DNA of 64,000 bases from Candidatus Binatia bacterium (GTDB lineage Bacteria > Desulfobacterota > Binatia > Bin18): NCBI GenBank assembly GCA_951812575.1, contig OX638322.1, positions 3,972,501-4,036,500 on the forward strand, read 5' to 3'. Below the pieces are notes generated by a model. It worked only from the letters and a program-made list of their open reading frames with translations. It was not told where the DNA came from and ran no database searches. Positions 17,250 through 26,025 of this stretch are shown here, in pieces (positions within the stretch are counted from its first letter, which is position 1; every line of letters starts with the position of its first letter). Both the position numbers and the translations under genes were made by a program.

Positions 17250-18059
17250 TTAGTGCCACAGCGTATTATAGTAATAGATAAAGGCACCGGGGAAAAGCAA
17301 ACTATCGATACGGTCGAGCACTCCGCCGTGGCCGGGAAAGAGACGGCCTGAGTCTTTTGCGCCGCAGGCCCGCTTCAAGGCAGACTCACACAGGTCGCCC
17401 AACTGGGCGAGCACTCCCATCAGAAGCGCAAGTAGGACTAATTCGAGCGCAGAGCGATTGGGCAGGAGATACTGCCAGGCAACGAGAGCAGCGACGCAGT
17501 TCCCGCCTATTGATCCGACACTCCCCTCTATGGTTTTGCTGGGGCTGATATGCGGTAGCAGTTTCCGTTTTCCCCATATTCGTCCAACGACATATCCTCC
17601 GGTGTCTCCAAGCATGGCCACAAGCAGTATGAAAAAAATCCATCCCGCGCCTTCCGGGCCGCGGTGTATCCACAGCAAGTGTGGAAAAAGAAACCCAATA
17701 TACACCACACCAAGGACGCAGAGGCTCGTTGTCTGGATTCCTCTCGCTGGCTGACGATCTCGAAGACTCAGGATAAAAACCAGCATAAAACCAAGGGTCA
17801 ATGCAGCACCGATGAGCCGAGCATCGCCCGATAGCATGCTGAGTGCGACAAGCATGCCCCACAGTCCGCCGATGACCGGAGAGAGGGAGCATTGGGCTCG
17901 CGTGAGTGAGAAATATTCATAGAGGCCGACACCAGTCAGCACCAGAATGGCACTCGAAAAGCCCCATTCCGGCGCCGAGTGTATCAGGAAGATGAGAAGG
18001 GGAAGCGCGACCGCGGCGGTCAGGAGCCTAGTGCGCAGCACGTTTGAGCTCAGTCTCAA
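17250..18059 (-). CDS. cdsA: Phosphatidate cytidylyltransferase
   Basis: Makes CDP-diacylglycerol, the branch point of phospholipid synthesis, in the inner membrane. The 269-aa protein has seven to eight hydrophobic segments and the family signature SPSKTIEGSVG followed by KDSGRLFPGHGGVLDRIDSLLFPG. The first ATG (18059) overlaps uppS by 32 bases; a GTG at 18041 (263 aa) would cut the overlap to 14. The tight overlap implies translational coupling with uppS. Confidence 0.94.
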   Translation of the reverse strand: MRLSSNVLRTRLLTAAVALPLLIFLIHSAPEWGFSSAILVLTGVGLYEYFSLTRAQCSLSPVIGGLWGMLVALSMLSGDARLIGAALTLGFMLVFILSLRDRQPARGIQTTSLCVLGVVYIGFLFPHLLWIHRGPEGAGWIFFILLVAMLGDTGGYVVGRIWGKRKLLPHISPSKTIEGSVGSIGGNCVAALVAWQYLLPNRSALELVLLALLMGVLAQLGDLCESALKRACGAKDSGRLFPGHGGVLDRIDSLLFPGAFIYYYNTLWH

Positions 18060-18789
18060 TCAGTTGCTCGGCCGTCCGACCGAAACGCCGATCCCGCTGC
18101 TGATAATCTGCCAATGCCTGCAAGAAGGCGTCGCGGTCGAAGTCTGGCCACAGGGTATCGGTCACATAGAGTTCCGTGTAGGCCAACTGCCAGAGCATGA
18201 AGTTACTGATCCGGAACTCTCCACTCGTCCGAATAAGGAGGTCTGGAGCGGGGATATCTGCTGTCCACAAAGATTGTTCGATCGCCTGCTGATCAATCTC
18301 GAATGGCCGCAGTTGTCCCGCCTGTACGGCCGTCGCCAGAGTCTGTACGGCGGCAACGATTTCTTCCCGTGCACTATAGCTCACGGCGAGTACAACAGTC
18401 AGTCCGGTGTTGTCTCGTGTTGCGGCAATAACGTCGAGCAGAGATTTCCGAACAGTCGTGGGAAGGCGGCCCAAATCACCGATGGCCCGGAGGCGGATAT
18501 TATACCGCATCATACGGCGCAATTCCGTCCGGAGATAGCGATTGAGAAGCCCCATGAGCGCCCGGACTTCACGTGGCGGCCGCTGCCAGTTCTCCGAAGA
18601 AAATGCGTAGAGGGTCAGATACGAGAGTCCTATGCCGCGACTTGTCTCGACAATATTACGAACTGCCTCTTTTCCGCGCTTGTGGCCTTCAATACGGCTC
18701 AGTCCGCGTCGCTGCGCCCACCGTCCGTTGCCATCCATAATGATGGCAACATGACGGGGCAATTGGTCTTTCTCGATAATAACGCTCAC
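18028..18789 (-). CDS. uppS: Isoprenyl transferase (undecaprenyl diphosphate synthase)
   Basis: Cis-prenyltransferase that builds the C55 lipid carrier of peptidoglycan and surface glycans. At 253 aa it has the catalytic MDGNGRWAQRRG with the pyrophosphate-binding Asp, the GHKRG loop, SSENWQRP, and the C-terminal RTSGEFRISNFMLWQ homology region V. The operon order frr-uppS-cdsA-rseP is the textbook bacterial order. Confidence 0.96.
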   Translation of the reverse strand: MSVIIEKDQLPRHVAIIMDGNGRWAQRRGLSRIEGHKRGKEAVRNIVETSRGIGLSYLTLYAFSSENWQRPPREVRALMGLLNRYLRTELRRMMRYNIRLRAIGDLGRLPTTVRKSLLDVIAATRDNTGLTVVLAVSYSAREEIVAAVQTLATAVQAGQLRPFEIDQQAIEQSLWTADIPAPDLLIRTSGEFRISNFMLWQLAYTELYVTDTLWPDFDRDAFLQALADYQQRDRRFGRTAEQLIETELKRAAH

Positions 18790-18851
18790 GCGTGTAAATA
18801 GCAGGTTAGAATGGATTGTCCGTGTTGACCGTCACAGAGAAACACCAACCC

Positions 18852-19409
18852 TTAGACCGCCATCAATTCTTCCTCTTTGAGCTTGAGGATATGGTCAAGT
18901 TTTTCAATATATTCATTCGTCATCTTTTGTACGCGATCCTGGGCGGCGTGCAATTCATCTTCGGTAATTTCTTTCTCTTTTTGCATTTCCTTAAGATAGT
19001 CATTGGCATCGCGTCTATGGTTCCGCATAGAAACCCGGTAGCCTTCTGCACTCTTACGGATTTTTCGGACAAAATCTTTCCGCCGCTCTTCGGTGAGTTC
19101 GGGTATGGGGACTCGAATGACTTTCCCATCGTTGATTGGAGTCAGGCCCAAGTCAGCCTGATAAATCGCCTTTTCCACATCCCCGATAATATTTTTTTCG
19201 TACGGCTGCACAACCAGGAGGCGCGCTTCTGGTGCAGATAAGGAGGCGAGTTGGTTGAGTGGGGTTGGGGACCCGTAATACTGGACCATCACACCCTCGA
19301 TTAACGCTGTGGAGGCCCGACCGGTACGAACTTTCGAAAACTCTCCACGGAGCGACCCCAGCGTTTGCTCCATTTCCTGCTTCATCTGTTCCAAAACTTC
19401 GGCGCTCAT
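18852..19409 (-). CDS. frr: Ribosome recycling factor
   Basis: Splits post-termination ribosomes together with EF-G. The 185-aa product is full length, with the three-helix bundle segments FSKVRTGRAST, YYGSPTPLNQLASLSAPEARLL and the C-terminal DELHAAQDRVQKMTNEYI helix. Its ATG overlaps the pyrH stop by four bases (ATGA), which implies translational coupling. Confidence 0.97.
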   Translation of the reverse strand: MSAEVLEQMKQEMEQTLGSLRGEFSKVRTGRASTALIEGVMVQYYGSPTPLNQLASLSAPEARLLVVQPYEKNIIGDVEKAIYQADLGLTPINDGKVIRVPIPELTEERRKDFVRKIRKSAEGYRVSMRNHRRDANDYLKEMQKEKEITEDELHAAQDRVQKMTNEYIEKLDHILKLKEEELMAV

Positions 19410-20137
19410 AACTCCCCCCCATTGACCACCGTTCCAATAGGCTCTCCACGGATCACGCGCTGGATATTCCCAGGCTCAAGCATACTGAACACAATGATGG
19501 GGAGATGATTATCCATACACAATGATATAGCAGTGGAGTCCATGACCTTGAGATTTTGCTGCAAGACTTCAAGGTAGGTCAGGGTTTGATACCGCTCGGC
19601 CGTCGCATCCTTCATCGGGTCAGCACTATAGATCCCATCAACCTTGGTTGCTTTGAAAATGGCTTGTGCCCCGATTTCCATCGCCCGCAAGCTGGCAGCG
19701 GTGTCCGTGGTGAAATACGGATTACCGGTACCGGAGGCAAAAATAACGATACGACCTTTCTCAAGATGGCGCGTTGCGCGCCGTCTAATATACGGTTCCG
19801 CCACCTGCGCTACTGCCAGGGCTGACATCACGCGCGTCGGAACCTCTACCCTCTCCAAAGCTTCCTGCATGGCTAAGCTATTGATCACCGTGGCCAGCAT
19901 CCCCATATAATCGCCGGTCGCCCGCGCAATCCCTCTTGAGCTCGCGTCTACTCCACGCAGGATATTTCCTCCACCCAGGACCAAAGCGATCTCACACCCC
20001 AGCGCATGAATCTCCTGAATCTCTCTAGCAATACGAGTTAAGACAACATCGTCAATCCCATAGCCTCGTTTGCCAGCGAGTGCTTCTCCTCCCAACTTGA
20101 GCAGGACACGCTGGTATGGTGCAGACTTTGTCGCCAT
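19406..20137 (-). CDS. pyrH: Uridylate kinase
   Basis: Hexameric UMP kinase of the amino-acid-kinase fold, the second-last step of UTP synthesis. The 243-aa protein carries LKLGGEALAG, the nucleotide/phosphate loop LVLGGGNILRG, TGNPYFTTDTAA and TKVDGIYSADP, all family signatures. It stands between tsf and frr, with the four-base overlap on the frr side. Confidence 0.97.
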   Translation of the reverse strand: MATKSAPYQRVLLKLGGEALAGKRGYGIDDVVLTRIAREIQEIHALGCEIALVLGGGNILRGVDASSRGIARATGDYMGMLATVINSLAMQEALERVEVPTRVMSALAVAQVAEPYIRRRATRHLEKGRIVIFASGTGNPYFTTDTAASLRAMEIGAQAIFKATKVDGIYSADPMKDATAERYQTLTYLEVLQQNLKVMDSTAISLCMDNHLPIIVFSMLEPGNIQRVIRGEPIGTVVNGGEL

Positions 20138-20142
20138 GCGAC

Positions 20143-20766
20143 CTACTCAGTCCCCTTTTCAGCAGTACTTGCTTCTCCAATTTGGAAACGCGCAAACCGA
20201 TGAACGACAATATTTTCGCCCGTTTTGCTCACCGCATCATTGACAATCTCTTGGACGCTTTTACTCGGCTCCCGGATATAGGCTTGTTCGAGCAGACATA
20301 CTTCGCTGTAAAACTTCTCGACTTTTCCGGAAACGATCTTCTCAATCACCTGCACCGGCTTTCCAGACGCCTCGGCCTGGGTCTGGTAGACCGTCCGCTC
20401 CCGCTCGAGCTCGGCCTCAGAGATGTCTTCCCGACGTACGCAGCGTGGATTTGCGGCCGCCACTTGCATCGCGAGGTCTTTGACAAGCTGTTGGAACTCC
20501 TCAGTCCGGGCCACAAAGTCAGTCTCACAATTCACTTCAACCAAGACGCCGATCTTGCCACCGCCGTGAATATAGGAGCCAACTACCCCCTGCTCGGCCG
20601 CGCGCCCAGCTCTCTTTGCGGCCGCTGCCAGTCCTTTCTCACGCAGAAAGTCAATGGCTTTTTCAATATCACCGTTATTTTCGGCGAGCGCTTTTTTACA
20701 GTTGACAATGCCCGCGCCGGTCCGCTCGCGCAGTTCTTTGACCTGGGCCATCGAAATATCGCTCAC
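20143..20766 (-). CDS. tsf: Elongation factor Ts (short form)
   Basis: Guanine-nucleotide exchange factor for EF-Tu. It has the UBA-like N-terminal domain with LRERTGAGIVNCKKAL and the core EVNCETDFVAR contact motif. At 207 aa it is about 75 residues shorter than E. coli EF-Ts, matching the compact form known from Thermus and many deltaproteobacteria, so it is not truncated. Its start overlaps the rpsB stop by four bases. Confidence 0.96.
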   Translation of the reverse strand: MSDISMAQVKELRERTGAGIVNCKKALAENNGDIEKAIDFLREKGLAAAAKRAGRAAEQGVVGSYIHGGGKIGVLVEVNCETDFVARTEEFQQLVKDLAMQVAAANPRCVRREDISEAELERERTVYQTQAEASGKPVQVIEKIVSGKVEKFYSEVCLLEQAYIREPSKSVQEIVNDAVSKTGENIVVHRFARFQIGEASTAEKGTE

Positions 20767-21605
20767 GCCGCACCCCCTTCCTCAACAGGCGTGGCCTCCG
20801 CCGGAGCGTCTTCGACCCGCGCCTCGGGAGCTGCCGTCATATCCGGTCCAGCCGGCATGGCTGGGCCTTCTTGGTCCGCCTGGTCAGGGGCTTCACCTTC
20901 GCCTTGTTGCTGCTCTTGGTACAGCGTCCGTCCTTCTATGGAGGCGTCAGCTATCGCCTCCACAAAAAGACGAATGGCACGAATAGCATCATCATTCCCC
21001 GGGATTTTATGCGTGACCAGATCCGGGTCACAGTTGGAATCAATCGCAGCGACAACGGGCAGACCGAGCTTATTCGCCTCCCGCACGGCAATTTCTTCCT
21101 TCTTGGTATCAACGACAAACATCGCGTCAGGCAGCTTCCGCATGGTTTTGATACCACCTAACACACTCATCAGCTTATCCCGCTCCCGGCTCATCCCCAA
21201 GAGTTCCTTCTTCGTCAGCGCGTCGGCAATCGCGGCTGTTTCGAGCATCTCTTCGACTCGTTTCAGTCGATCGATAGACTTCCGGATGGTTTGAAAGTTC
21301 GTCAACATCCCACCCAGCCAGCGGTTATGGACATAAAACATCTCACATCGCTCGGCTGCCTCGCGCACGACTTCCTGCGCTTGTTTCTTGGTACCGACAA
21401 AAAGAATCTGACCACCATCTCCTACCAGATCACGAATGAAGCCGCACGCGTCACGCAACATCCCCACGGTCTGCTGCAAATCAATGATGTGGATTCCGTT
21501 GCGGGCACCAAAAATATAGGGCTTCATCTTTGGGTTCCAGCGGCTCGTTTGGTGGCCGAAGTGCACCCCAGCTTCAAGCAGTTGCTTGATCGTAATGTCA
21601 ACCAT
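20763..21605 (-). CDS. rpsB: 30S ribosomal protein S2
   Basis: Structural protein at the head-body junction of the small subunit. The 280-aa product has the opening LLEAGVHFGHQTSRWNPKM, the GTKKQAQ segment and LPDAMFVVDTKKE, then IPGNDDAIRAIRLF. After residue 225 comes a non-conserved Glu/Ala/Pro-rich tail of about 50 residues. First gene of the rpsB-tsf-pyrH-frr-uppS-cdsA-rseP-tsaB operon, behind a good promoter. Confidence 0.97.
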   Translation of the reverse strand: MVDITIKQLLEAGVHFGHQTSRWNPKMKPYIFGARNGIHIIDLQQTVGMLRDACGFIRDLVGDGGQILFVGTKKQAQEVVREAAERCEMFYVHNRWLGGMLTNFQTIRKSIDRLKRVEEMLETAAIADALTKKELLGMSRERDKLMSVLGGIKTMRKLPDAMFVVDTKKEEIAVREANKLGLPVVAAIDSNCDPDLVTHKIPGNDDAIRAIRLFVEAIADASIEGRTLYQEQQQGEGEAPDQADQEGPAMPAGPDMTAAPEARVEDAPAEATPVEEGGAA

Positions 21606-21664
21606 GTACAGGTCACCTTTCTTTCTTAACTACGTGTGGAATACTCTTGATTTCAGGGAGAAAT

Positions 21665-21693
21665 TTTGTATCAAAGGCGAAAAATCTTTGCAA
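21665..21693 (-). promoter_or_regulatory. Putative sigma70 promoter of the rpsB operon
   Basis: On the minus strand TTGCAA (21693-21688) and TACAAA (21670-21665) are separated by exactly 17 bases, about 60 bases before the rpsB start codon. Spacing and both hexamers are close to consensus, and the position between the end of rho and rpsB fits the expected operon start. Confidence 0.6.
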
Positions 21694-21707
21694 CGCGCCG
21701 GAGAGTG

Positions 21708-23036
21708 CTATTGATTCATAGATTCAAGAAATTCCTGATTATCCTTTGTCCCCTGGATTTTATCCATAAAAAATTCCATGGCTTCGACTGCGTTCATTTG
21801 GGTCAGCAATTGTCTGAGAAGCCGCATTCGGTCCAAGGTCTTCTTCGTCAGCAACATCTCTTCCTTTCGGGTACCAGAGCGGCCAATATCCATGGCAGGG
21901 AAAATCCGTTTGTCCATGAGGCGGCGGTCCAGGTGGATTTCCATATTGCCGGTCCCTTTGAATTCTTCAAAGATGACTTCATCCATACGACTACCAGTAT
22001 CGACCAGGGCCGTCCCAATAATGGTTAAGCTTCCCCCATCTTCAATGTTCCGTGCCGCTCCAAAGAATTTTTTCGGCATCCGTAAGGCATTGGCATCCAC
22101 ACCACCGGACAGTAATTTCCCACTCGGCGGAACCACAGCGTTATTCGCCCGCGCTAAGCGGGTAATGCTGTCGAGTAAGACGACCACGTCTTTTCCATGC
22201 TCGACCAGACGTTTTGCTTTTTCTAAGACCATCTCAGCCACCTGTACGTGCCGATTCGCCGGTTCATCAAACGTCGAACTCACAACCTCGGCACGGACTG
22301 AGCGCTGCATATCGGTGACTTCCTCCGGTCGCTCGTCAATCAATAAGACAATCAAAATGACCTCTTTATGATTGTGAACAATGCCATGCGCCAAACTTTG
22401 CAGCATCATGGTCTTGCCCGTACGAGGAGCGGCAACAATCAAACCGCGCTGACCTTTTCCTATGGGAGTGAACAGATCAATGGTTCGCGTGGTATATTCC
22501 TCAAGATTGTGTTCGAGCAGGAGTTGTTCCTCGGGGTAGAGTGGCGTCAAATTGTCAAAAAGGATTTTATCTCGGGCGCGTTCAGGCTCCTCATAGTTCG
22601 TGGCCTCAACTTTCAGCAACGCAAAATAGCGCTCGCCCTCCTTGGGCGGGCGGATCTGCCCGGCCACAACGTCCCCGGTGCGCAAATTAAACCGTCGAAT
22701 CTGGCTCGGGGACACATAAATGTCATCCGGCCCGGGCAGATAATTGTAGTCAGGAGAACGGAGAAAACCGAACCCGTCAGAGAGAATCTCTAACACCCCC
22801 TCGCCGTAGATAAAGCCACTCTGCTCGGCCTGGGCTTGGAGAATAGAAAAAATCAAGTCTTGCTTACGGAGACTGGACGCTCCCTCGACATTAAAATTTC
22901 GTGCGATCTCCGCCAGTTCTCCAATTTTCTTTGATTTCAGAGACTTCAGGTTCAGACCGACATCTTCGCCGTCCCCACTAATGCGAACCTCCTGGAGTCC
23001 GTTTGCATTATTACTCTTTGCGATCGTTCGACCCAT
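21708..23036 (-). CDS. rho: Transcription termination factor Rho
   Basis: Hexameric RNA-dependent ATPase-translocase. The 442-aa form has an N-terminal Rho-N helical domain (LKSLKSKKIGELAEIARNF), the primary RNA-binding cold-shock-like domain with GFGFLRSP, Walker A in APRTGKTMM, Walker B LLIDERPEEVTDM, the Q-loop and R-loop near GKLLSGGVDANAL, and the C-terminal KTLDRMRLLRQ. The ATG at 23036 has a perfect GAGGAGGA site; a longer frame to 23096 lacks one. Confidence 0.97.
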   Translation of the reverse strand: MGRTIAKSNNANGLQEVRISGDGEDVGLNLKSLKSKKIGELAEIARNFNVEGASSLRKQDLIFSILQAQAEQSGFIYGEGVLEILSDGFGFLRSPDYNYLPGPDDIYVSPSQIRRFNLRTGDVVAGQIRPPKEGERYFALLKVEATNYEEPERARDKILFDNLTPLYPEEQLLLEHNLEEYTTRTIDLFTPIGKGQRGLIVAAPRTGKTMMLQSLAHGIVHNHKEVILIVLLIDERPEEVTDMQRSVRAEVVSSTFDEPANRHVQVAEMVLEKAKRLVEHGKDVVVLLDSITRLARANNAVVPPSGKLLSGGVDANALRMPKKFFGAARNIEDGGSLTIIGTALVDTGSRMDEVIFEEFKGTGNMEIHLDRRLMDKRIFPAMDIGRSGTRKEEMLLTKKTLDRMRLLRQLLTQMNAVEAMEFFMDKIQGTKDNQEFLESMNQ

Positions 23037-23096
23037 ATCTTCCTCCTCATTGTCTGCAGTCGTAAACTGGAGGGATGTATCCTTGGTATTACGCAC

Positions 23097-23230
23097 TGCC
23101 GAGGCATATCCGCCTCGGACGCCGATTGCCCGTGTTAGGAAAAAACCATCAAGAAACAGCAGTATGACCGGTGAGAAATTCTTTTTCGGAGCGGTCTACA
23201 GAGGACGGTTTATCCTCCGAGAGATGTTTT
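23097..23230 (-). promoter_or_regulatory. Long rho 5' leader with inverted repeats
   Basis: Nearly 200 bases of leader separate the rho promoter from the rho start codon. On the transcript strand it contains TCGGAG ... CTCCGA arms followed by five A residues, with a nested GAGGA / TCCTC pair. Rho is known to be autoregulated by termination in its leader in E. coli; a comparable role here is inferred from length and structure only. Confidence 0.35.
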
Positions 23231-23259
23231 CATATAATACATCATCACAAATCTGTCAA
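23231..23259 (-). promoter_or_regulatory. Putative sigma70 promoter of rho
   Basis: TTGACA (23259-23254, exact consensus -35) is followed after 17 bases by TATATG (23236-23231) on the minus strand, or after 16 by TTATAT. It lies in the gap between rluD and rho and points at rho. This is one of the most consensus-like promoters in the window. Confidence 0.65.
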
Positions 23260-23268
23260 CGAAAAGAC

Positions 23269-24204
23269 TCACTCCCAGACAGAGCCCAGCTCCAGCAGGA
23301 GCCTAGCAAAATCAGCGGGATAAGGCGCCTGAAGGGTCATCATTGTCTGGTTTTGGGGGTGCCTGAATTCAATCGCCTCGGCGTGCAAGGCCTGACGGGG
23401 AAAGTGCCGAATCCCAGGAGGCAGAGTTTTCTCCATACGCCGAGAGCCATACAGCTCATCCCCGATAATGGGGTGGTTGAGCGCAGCGAGATGAACCCGC
23501 AGTTGGTGGGTCCGACCAGTCTTGGGAAAGAGCCGGACAAGGGAAACACTGCGACATGACTCCAGGACTTCATACCGGCTGACCGCCGGACGGCTCTTCC
23601 GGGCGTGGATGGACATTTTCTTCCGATCCTGTGGGTGCCGACCGATCGGAAAAGCAATCTCCCCCTCGTGCTGCGGCAGGCATCCGACCACGACAGCGCG
23701 GTAGGTTTTGCGCACCTGTCTCGATTTGAATTGCTCGGCGAGGGCTTCCAGCGCCGTCCGAGTCTTTGCCACGAGCAGGACGCCGGACGTATCCTTATCA
23801 AGTCGATGGACAATCCCCGGACGGAGCGAGGCTGCCTCGACCTGCCAGCCCCAGTATGACAGCAAAGCGTTCACCACTGTCCCATGCCACTGACCGGGAG
23901 CGGGATGCACAACCATACCGGGCGGTTTGTTAATCGCGGCCAGACTGTCATCTTCATACAGGATATCGAGCGGAATATCTTCAGGCGTGGCAGTCGTTGG
24001 TTGGGCGGGCAGAGGAGAAATTGCTATGATTTCACCGCTACGGACCGGATAGCTCGCCTTTTGGGGGGTTCCGTCTACCACCACATGGCGACCTTGAATG
24101 AACAGCTTGGCCTGGGACCGACTGATTTCCGCCAGGGCGGCAACCACCAAGTCCAAACGCTGACCGACCTGGGCAAGCGGAACCTGAAAATATTGGACGG
24201 TCAC
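23269..24204 (-). CDS. rluD: 23S rRNA pseudouridine synthase, RluD family
   Basis: Isomerises uridines of helix 69 of 23S rRNA, by family. The 311-aa product has an N-terminal S4 RNA-binding domain (residues 12-60, LDLVVAALAEISRSQAKLFI), then the catalytic HRLDKDTSGVLLVAKT with the invariant Asp, and the GRTHQLRVHLA motif. The start codon overlaps the ribF stop by four bases (ATGA). RluC or RluA specificity cannot be strictly excluded. Confidence 0.92.
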   Translation of the reverse strand: MTVQYFQVPLAQVGQRLDLVVAALAEISRSQAKLFIQGRHVVVDGTPQKASYPVRSGEIIAISPLPAQPTTATPEDIPLDILYEDDSLAAINKPPGMVVHPAPGQWHGTVVNALLSYWGWQVEAASLRPGIVHRLDKDTSGVLLVAKTRTALEALAEQFKSRQVRKTYRAVVVGCLPQHEGEIAFPIGRHPQDRKKMSIHARKSRPAVSRYEVLESCRSVSLVRLFPKTGRTHQLRVHLAALNHPIIGDELYGSRRMEKTLPPGIRHFPRQALHAEAIEFRHPQNQTMMTLQAPYPADFARLLLELGSVWE

Positions 24205-25139
24205 GAGGGAGTCGTTCCGGTTGAGGAGAGGACGCGGCGAGCCCGGTCAGCATCCTCTCGTATCTGCCGGACGAGCTCTTCGACCGACGAGAACTTGCGC
24301 TCGGCTCGGAGGTGCTTGACAAAGCTCACCCGAAGCCGTTTCCCGTACAGGTCGGCGGAAAAGTCAAACAGGTTCGTTTCAACCGTCCGCTGATTTTCGC
24401 CAAAAGTGGGATTTACCCCAACATTTGCCACGGCATTATACTCCCCGTCGTCCACACCAGCCCGGACCGCGTACACGCCATTCGGCAACAGGACTGATGT
24501 CCGAGGACGGATATTCGCAGTCGGGAATCCGATCTGCCGACCTCGCTGAAATCCCTTCACGACCCGGCCGCTGACCGCATACGGCTGCTCCAGCAGGGTG
24601 GTTGCCTCGTGCAGTTTGCCAGCTTGGAGCAGCGAGCGCACCGCGGTACTGCTGACCTCTTGCTGCCCCACAGTCACCGACCCTATGACCTCGACCTCGA
24701 ATCCCCACCGTTTTCCCAGGGAACTGAGCAGGCCTGCATTGCCGGCCCGGTCTCGGCCAAAACTGAAATTATGACCAACCAAAATTTTTTCGACACCAAT
24801 GGAGTCGAGCAGATATTGACGCACAAATGCTTCGGGGGTGAGTTGGGAAAAGTCAGGTCCAAACCGTTGCAATACGATCCCATCGACCCCCAACTCGGCA
24901 ATCCTGCGGAGCTTTTCACGTAAACTGAGAATCAACGGCACTGGACTTCCTGGCCGCAGCACCGAAAGGGGGTGCGGGTAAAAGGTCATCGCCAGAGCGG
25001 TCCCCTGGCGCGCTCTGGCTTCCTCGACAAGCCGCGCGAGAATCATCCGATGGCCTAAGTGCACCCCATCGAAATTGCCCAGACCAATGACCGGATGGGG
25101 GAGCGGCGTGTGGCGCGCGGCGTGGCGGATAATTTTCAT
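24201..25139 (-). CDS. ribF: Bifunctional riboflavin kinase / FAD synthetase
   Basis: Converts riboflavin to FMN and then FAD. The 312-aa protein has the N-terminal nucleotidyltransferase motif GNFDGVHLGHRMI (with HxGH), FSFGRDRAGN, and the C-terminal riboflavin kinase domain (from about 185) with GRQIGFPTANI, where PTAN is the flavokinase signature. It lies 35 bases downstream of cpoB and overlaps rluD by four bases. Confidence 0.96.
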   Translation of the reverse strand: MKIIRHAARHTPLPHPVIGLGNFDGVHLGHRMILARLVEEARARQGTALAMTFYPHPLSVLRPGSPVPLILSLREKLRRIAELGVDGIVLQRFGPDFSQLTPEAFVRQYLLDSIGVEKILVGHNFSFGRDRAGNAGLLSSLGKRWGFEVEVIGSVTVGQQEVSSTAVRSLLQAGKLHEATTLLEQPYAVSGRVVKGFQRGRQIGFPTANIRPRTSVLLPNGVYAVRAGVDDGEYNAVANVGVNPTFGENQRTVETNLFDFSADLYGKRLRVSFVKHLRAERKFSSVEELVRQIREDADRARRVLSSTGTTPS

Positions 25140-25174
25140 ACTCAGTGCCCCGAAGAAGTCCAGGGGCGGGTATG

Positions 25175-25990
25175 CTAACGTACAAGCGTCTGGAGCATGG
25201 TTTGGGCTTCAACCGTTTCGGCGGCTGACGGATGATCGCTGACGAGCTTCTGAAGGATCAGGCGGGCGTCAGTCTTGTCTCCAATCGCAAGAAATGCCTG
25301 GGCTTGTCGAAGGAGGGCTGCGGCAACGCGATCACCCCGTCGGTATGAGAGGACATCATTAAACTCAAGGATGGCTCGATTATAGTCATTCTGGACGTAG
25401 TGGCTCTCGCCTATCCAATACTGTGCATCATCTGCCATTTGTGATTCAGGGCAACGCCGCTGGAAGGTGCGGAATTCCTGAATCGCAGGATGATACTTTT
25501 GGTCTTGAAAAAGCCGAACTGCTCCGCGGTAGAGGTCCTGACACTCTGGGGTGTCATTAGTCGAGGGGGTGTCATTAGTCGAGGGCTGGGATGGAGGCGT
25601 TCTCGGTGGAACCGGCAGGGTAGGCGAGCGGGTCGGCGGCCGAGGGCTGGATAGAGCAGGTTCGTCCGGTCCATACCCGGGTCTCCGTCTCACAGAGCGC
25701 ATCTGCCCTTCAAGGGCGACTAAGCGTTCCTCAAGGTTGCGCAGTTGTGGACCGGTTCCACTCTCTTGTTTGGAAACTCGGGTCAGACCATGCCGGAGCT
25801 CTTCAATCTGACCTTGAAGCTGTTGGACCTTGCGCTGGAGGCTATCGATCGAGGCGCCGGTATTTGCCACTTGGGTGCGTATTGCCTTGCGCTCGCTCTG
25901 CACCAGTTGCAGGTCTGCTTGGGTTGCGCATCCAGCAAGCCAGGAGCCTAGCAGGATCACGGGGCATAGCAGTCGGCGGTTAGCTCTCAC
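25175..25990 (-). CDS. cpoB: Tol-Pal system protein CpoB/YbgF
   Basis: Envelope protein that links Tol-Pal activity to peptidoglycan synthesis. An N-terminal signal sequence ends in the lipobox-like WLAGC, so a lipoprotein is predicted here; E. coli CpoB is periplasmic. A coiled coil follows (about 35-90), then a Pro/Ser/Thr-rich linker and a C-terminal TPR domain (about 150-271) with AxxxYxxG repeats. A longer frame to 26071 would overlap pal by 46 bases; the GTG at 25990 is the best start, though without a strong ribosome-binding site. Last gene of the tol operon. Confidence 0.85.
   Translation of the reverse strand: MRANRRLLCPVILLGSWLAGCATQADLQLVQSERKAIRTQVANTGASIDSLQRKVQQLQGQIEELRHGLTRVSKQESGTGPQLRNLEERLVALEGQMRSVRRRPGYGPDEPALSSPRPPTRSPTLPVPPRTPPSQPSTNDTPSTNDTPECQDLYRGAVRLFQDQKYHPAIQEFRTFQRRCPESQMADDAQYWIGESHYVQNDYNRAILEFNDVLSYRRGDRVAAALLRQAQAFLAIGDKTDARLILQKLVSDHPSAAETVEAQTMLQTLVR
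25550..25585. repeat. Two tandem 18-bp repeats inside cpoB
   Basis: The unit GGTGTCATTAGTCGAGGG occurs twice in direct succession (25550-25567 and 25568-25585), encoding a doubled STNDTP in the flexible linker between coiled coil and TPR domain. In frame, so only linker length changes. Confidence 0.8.
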
Positions 25991-26025
25991 AACACGTGTG
26001 TATAGCCAGAGCTGACGCCCGTTGC

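Noticed and set aside
20116..21294. Plus-strand open frame of 392 codons opposite tsf and rpsB
   Set aside because: It is antisense to two essential, well-supported genes; its serine/alanine-rich peptide is typical of a shadow frame.
25147..25167. GCCCC/GGGGC hairpin between cpoB and ribF as a terminator
   Set aside because: No T-run follows on the minus strand and ribF starts immediately after, so it is unlikely to end transcription.
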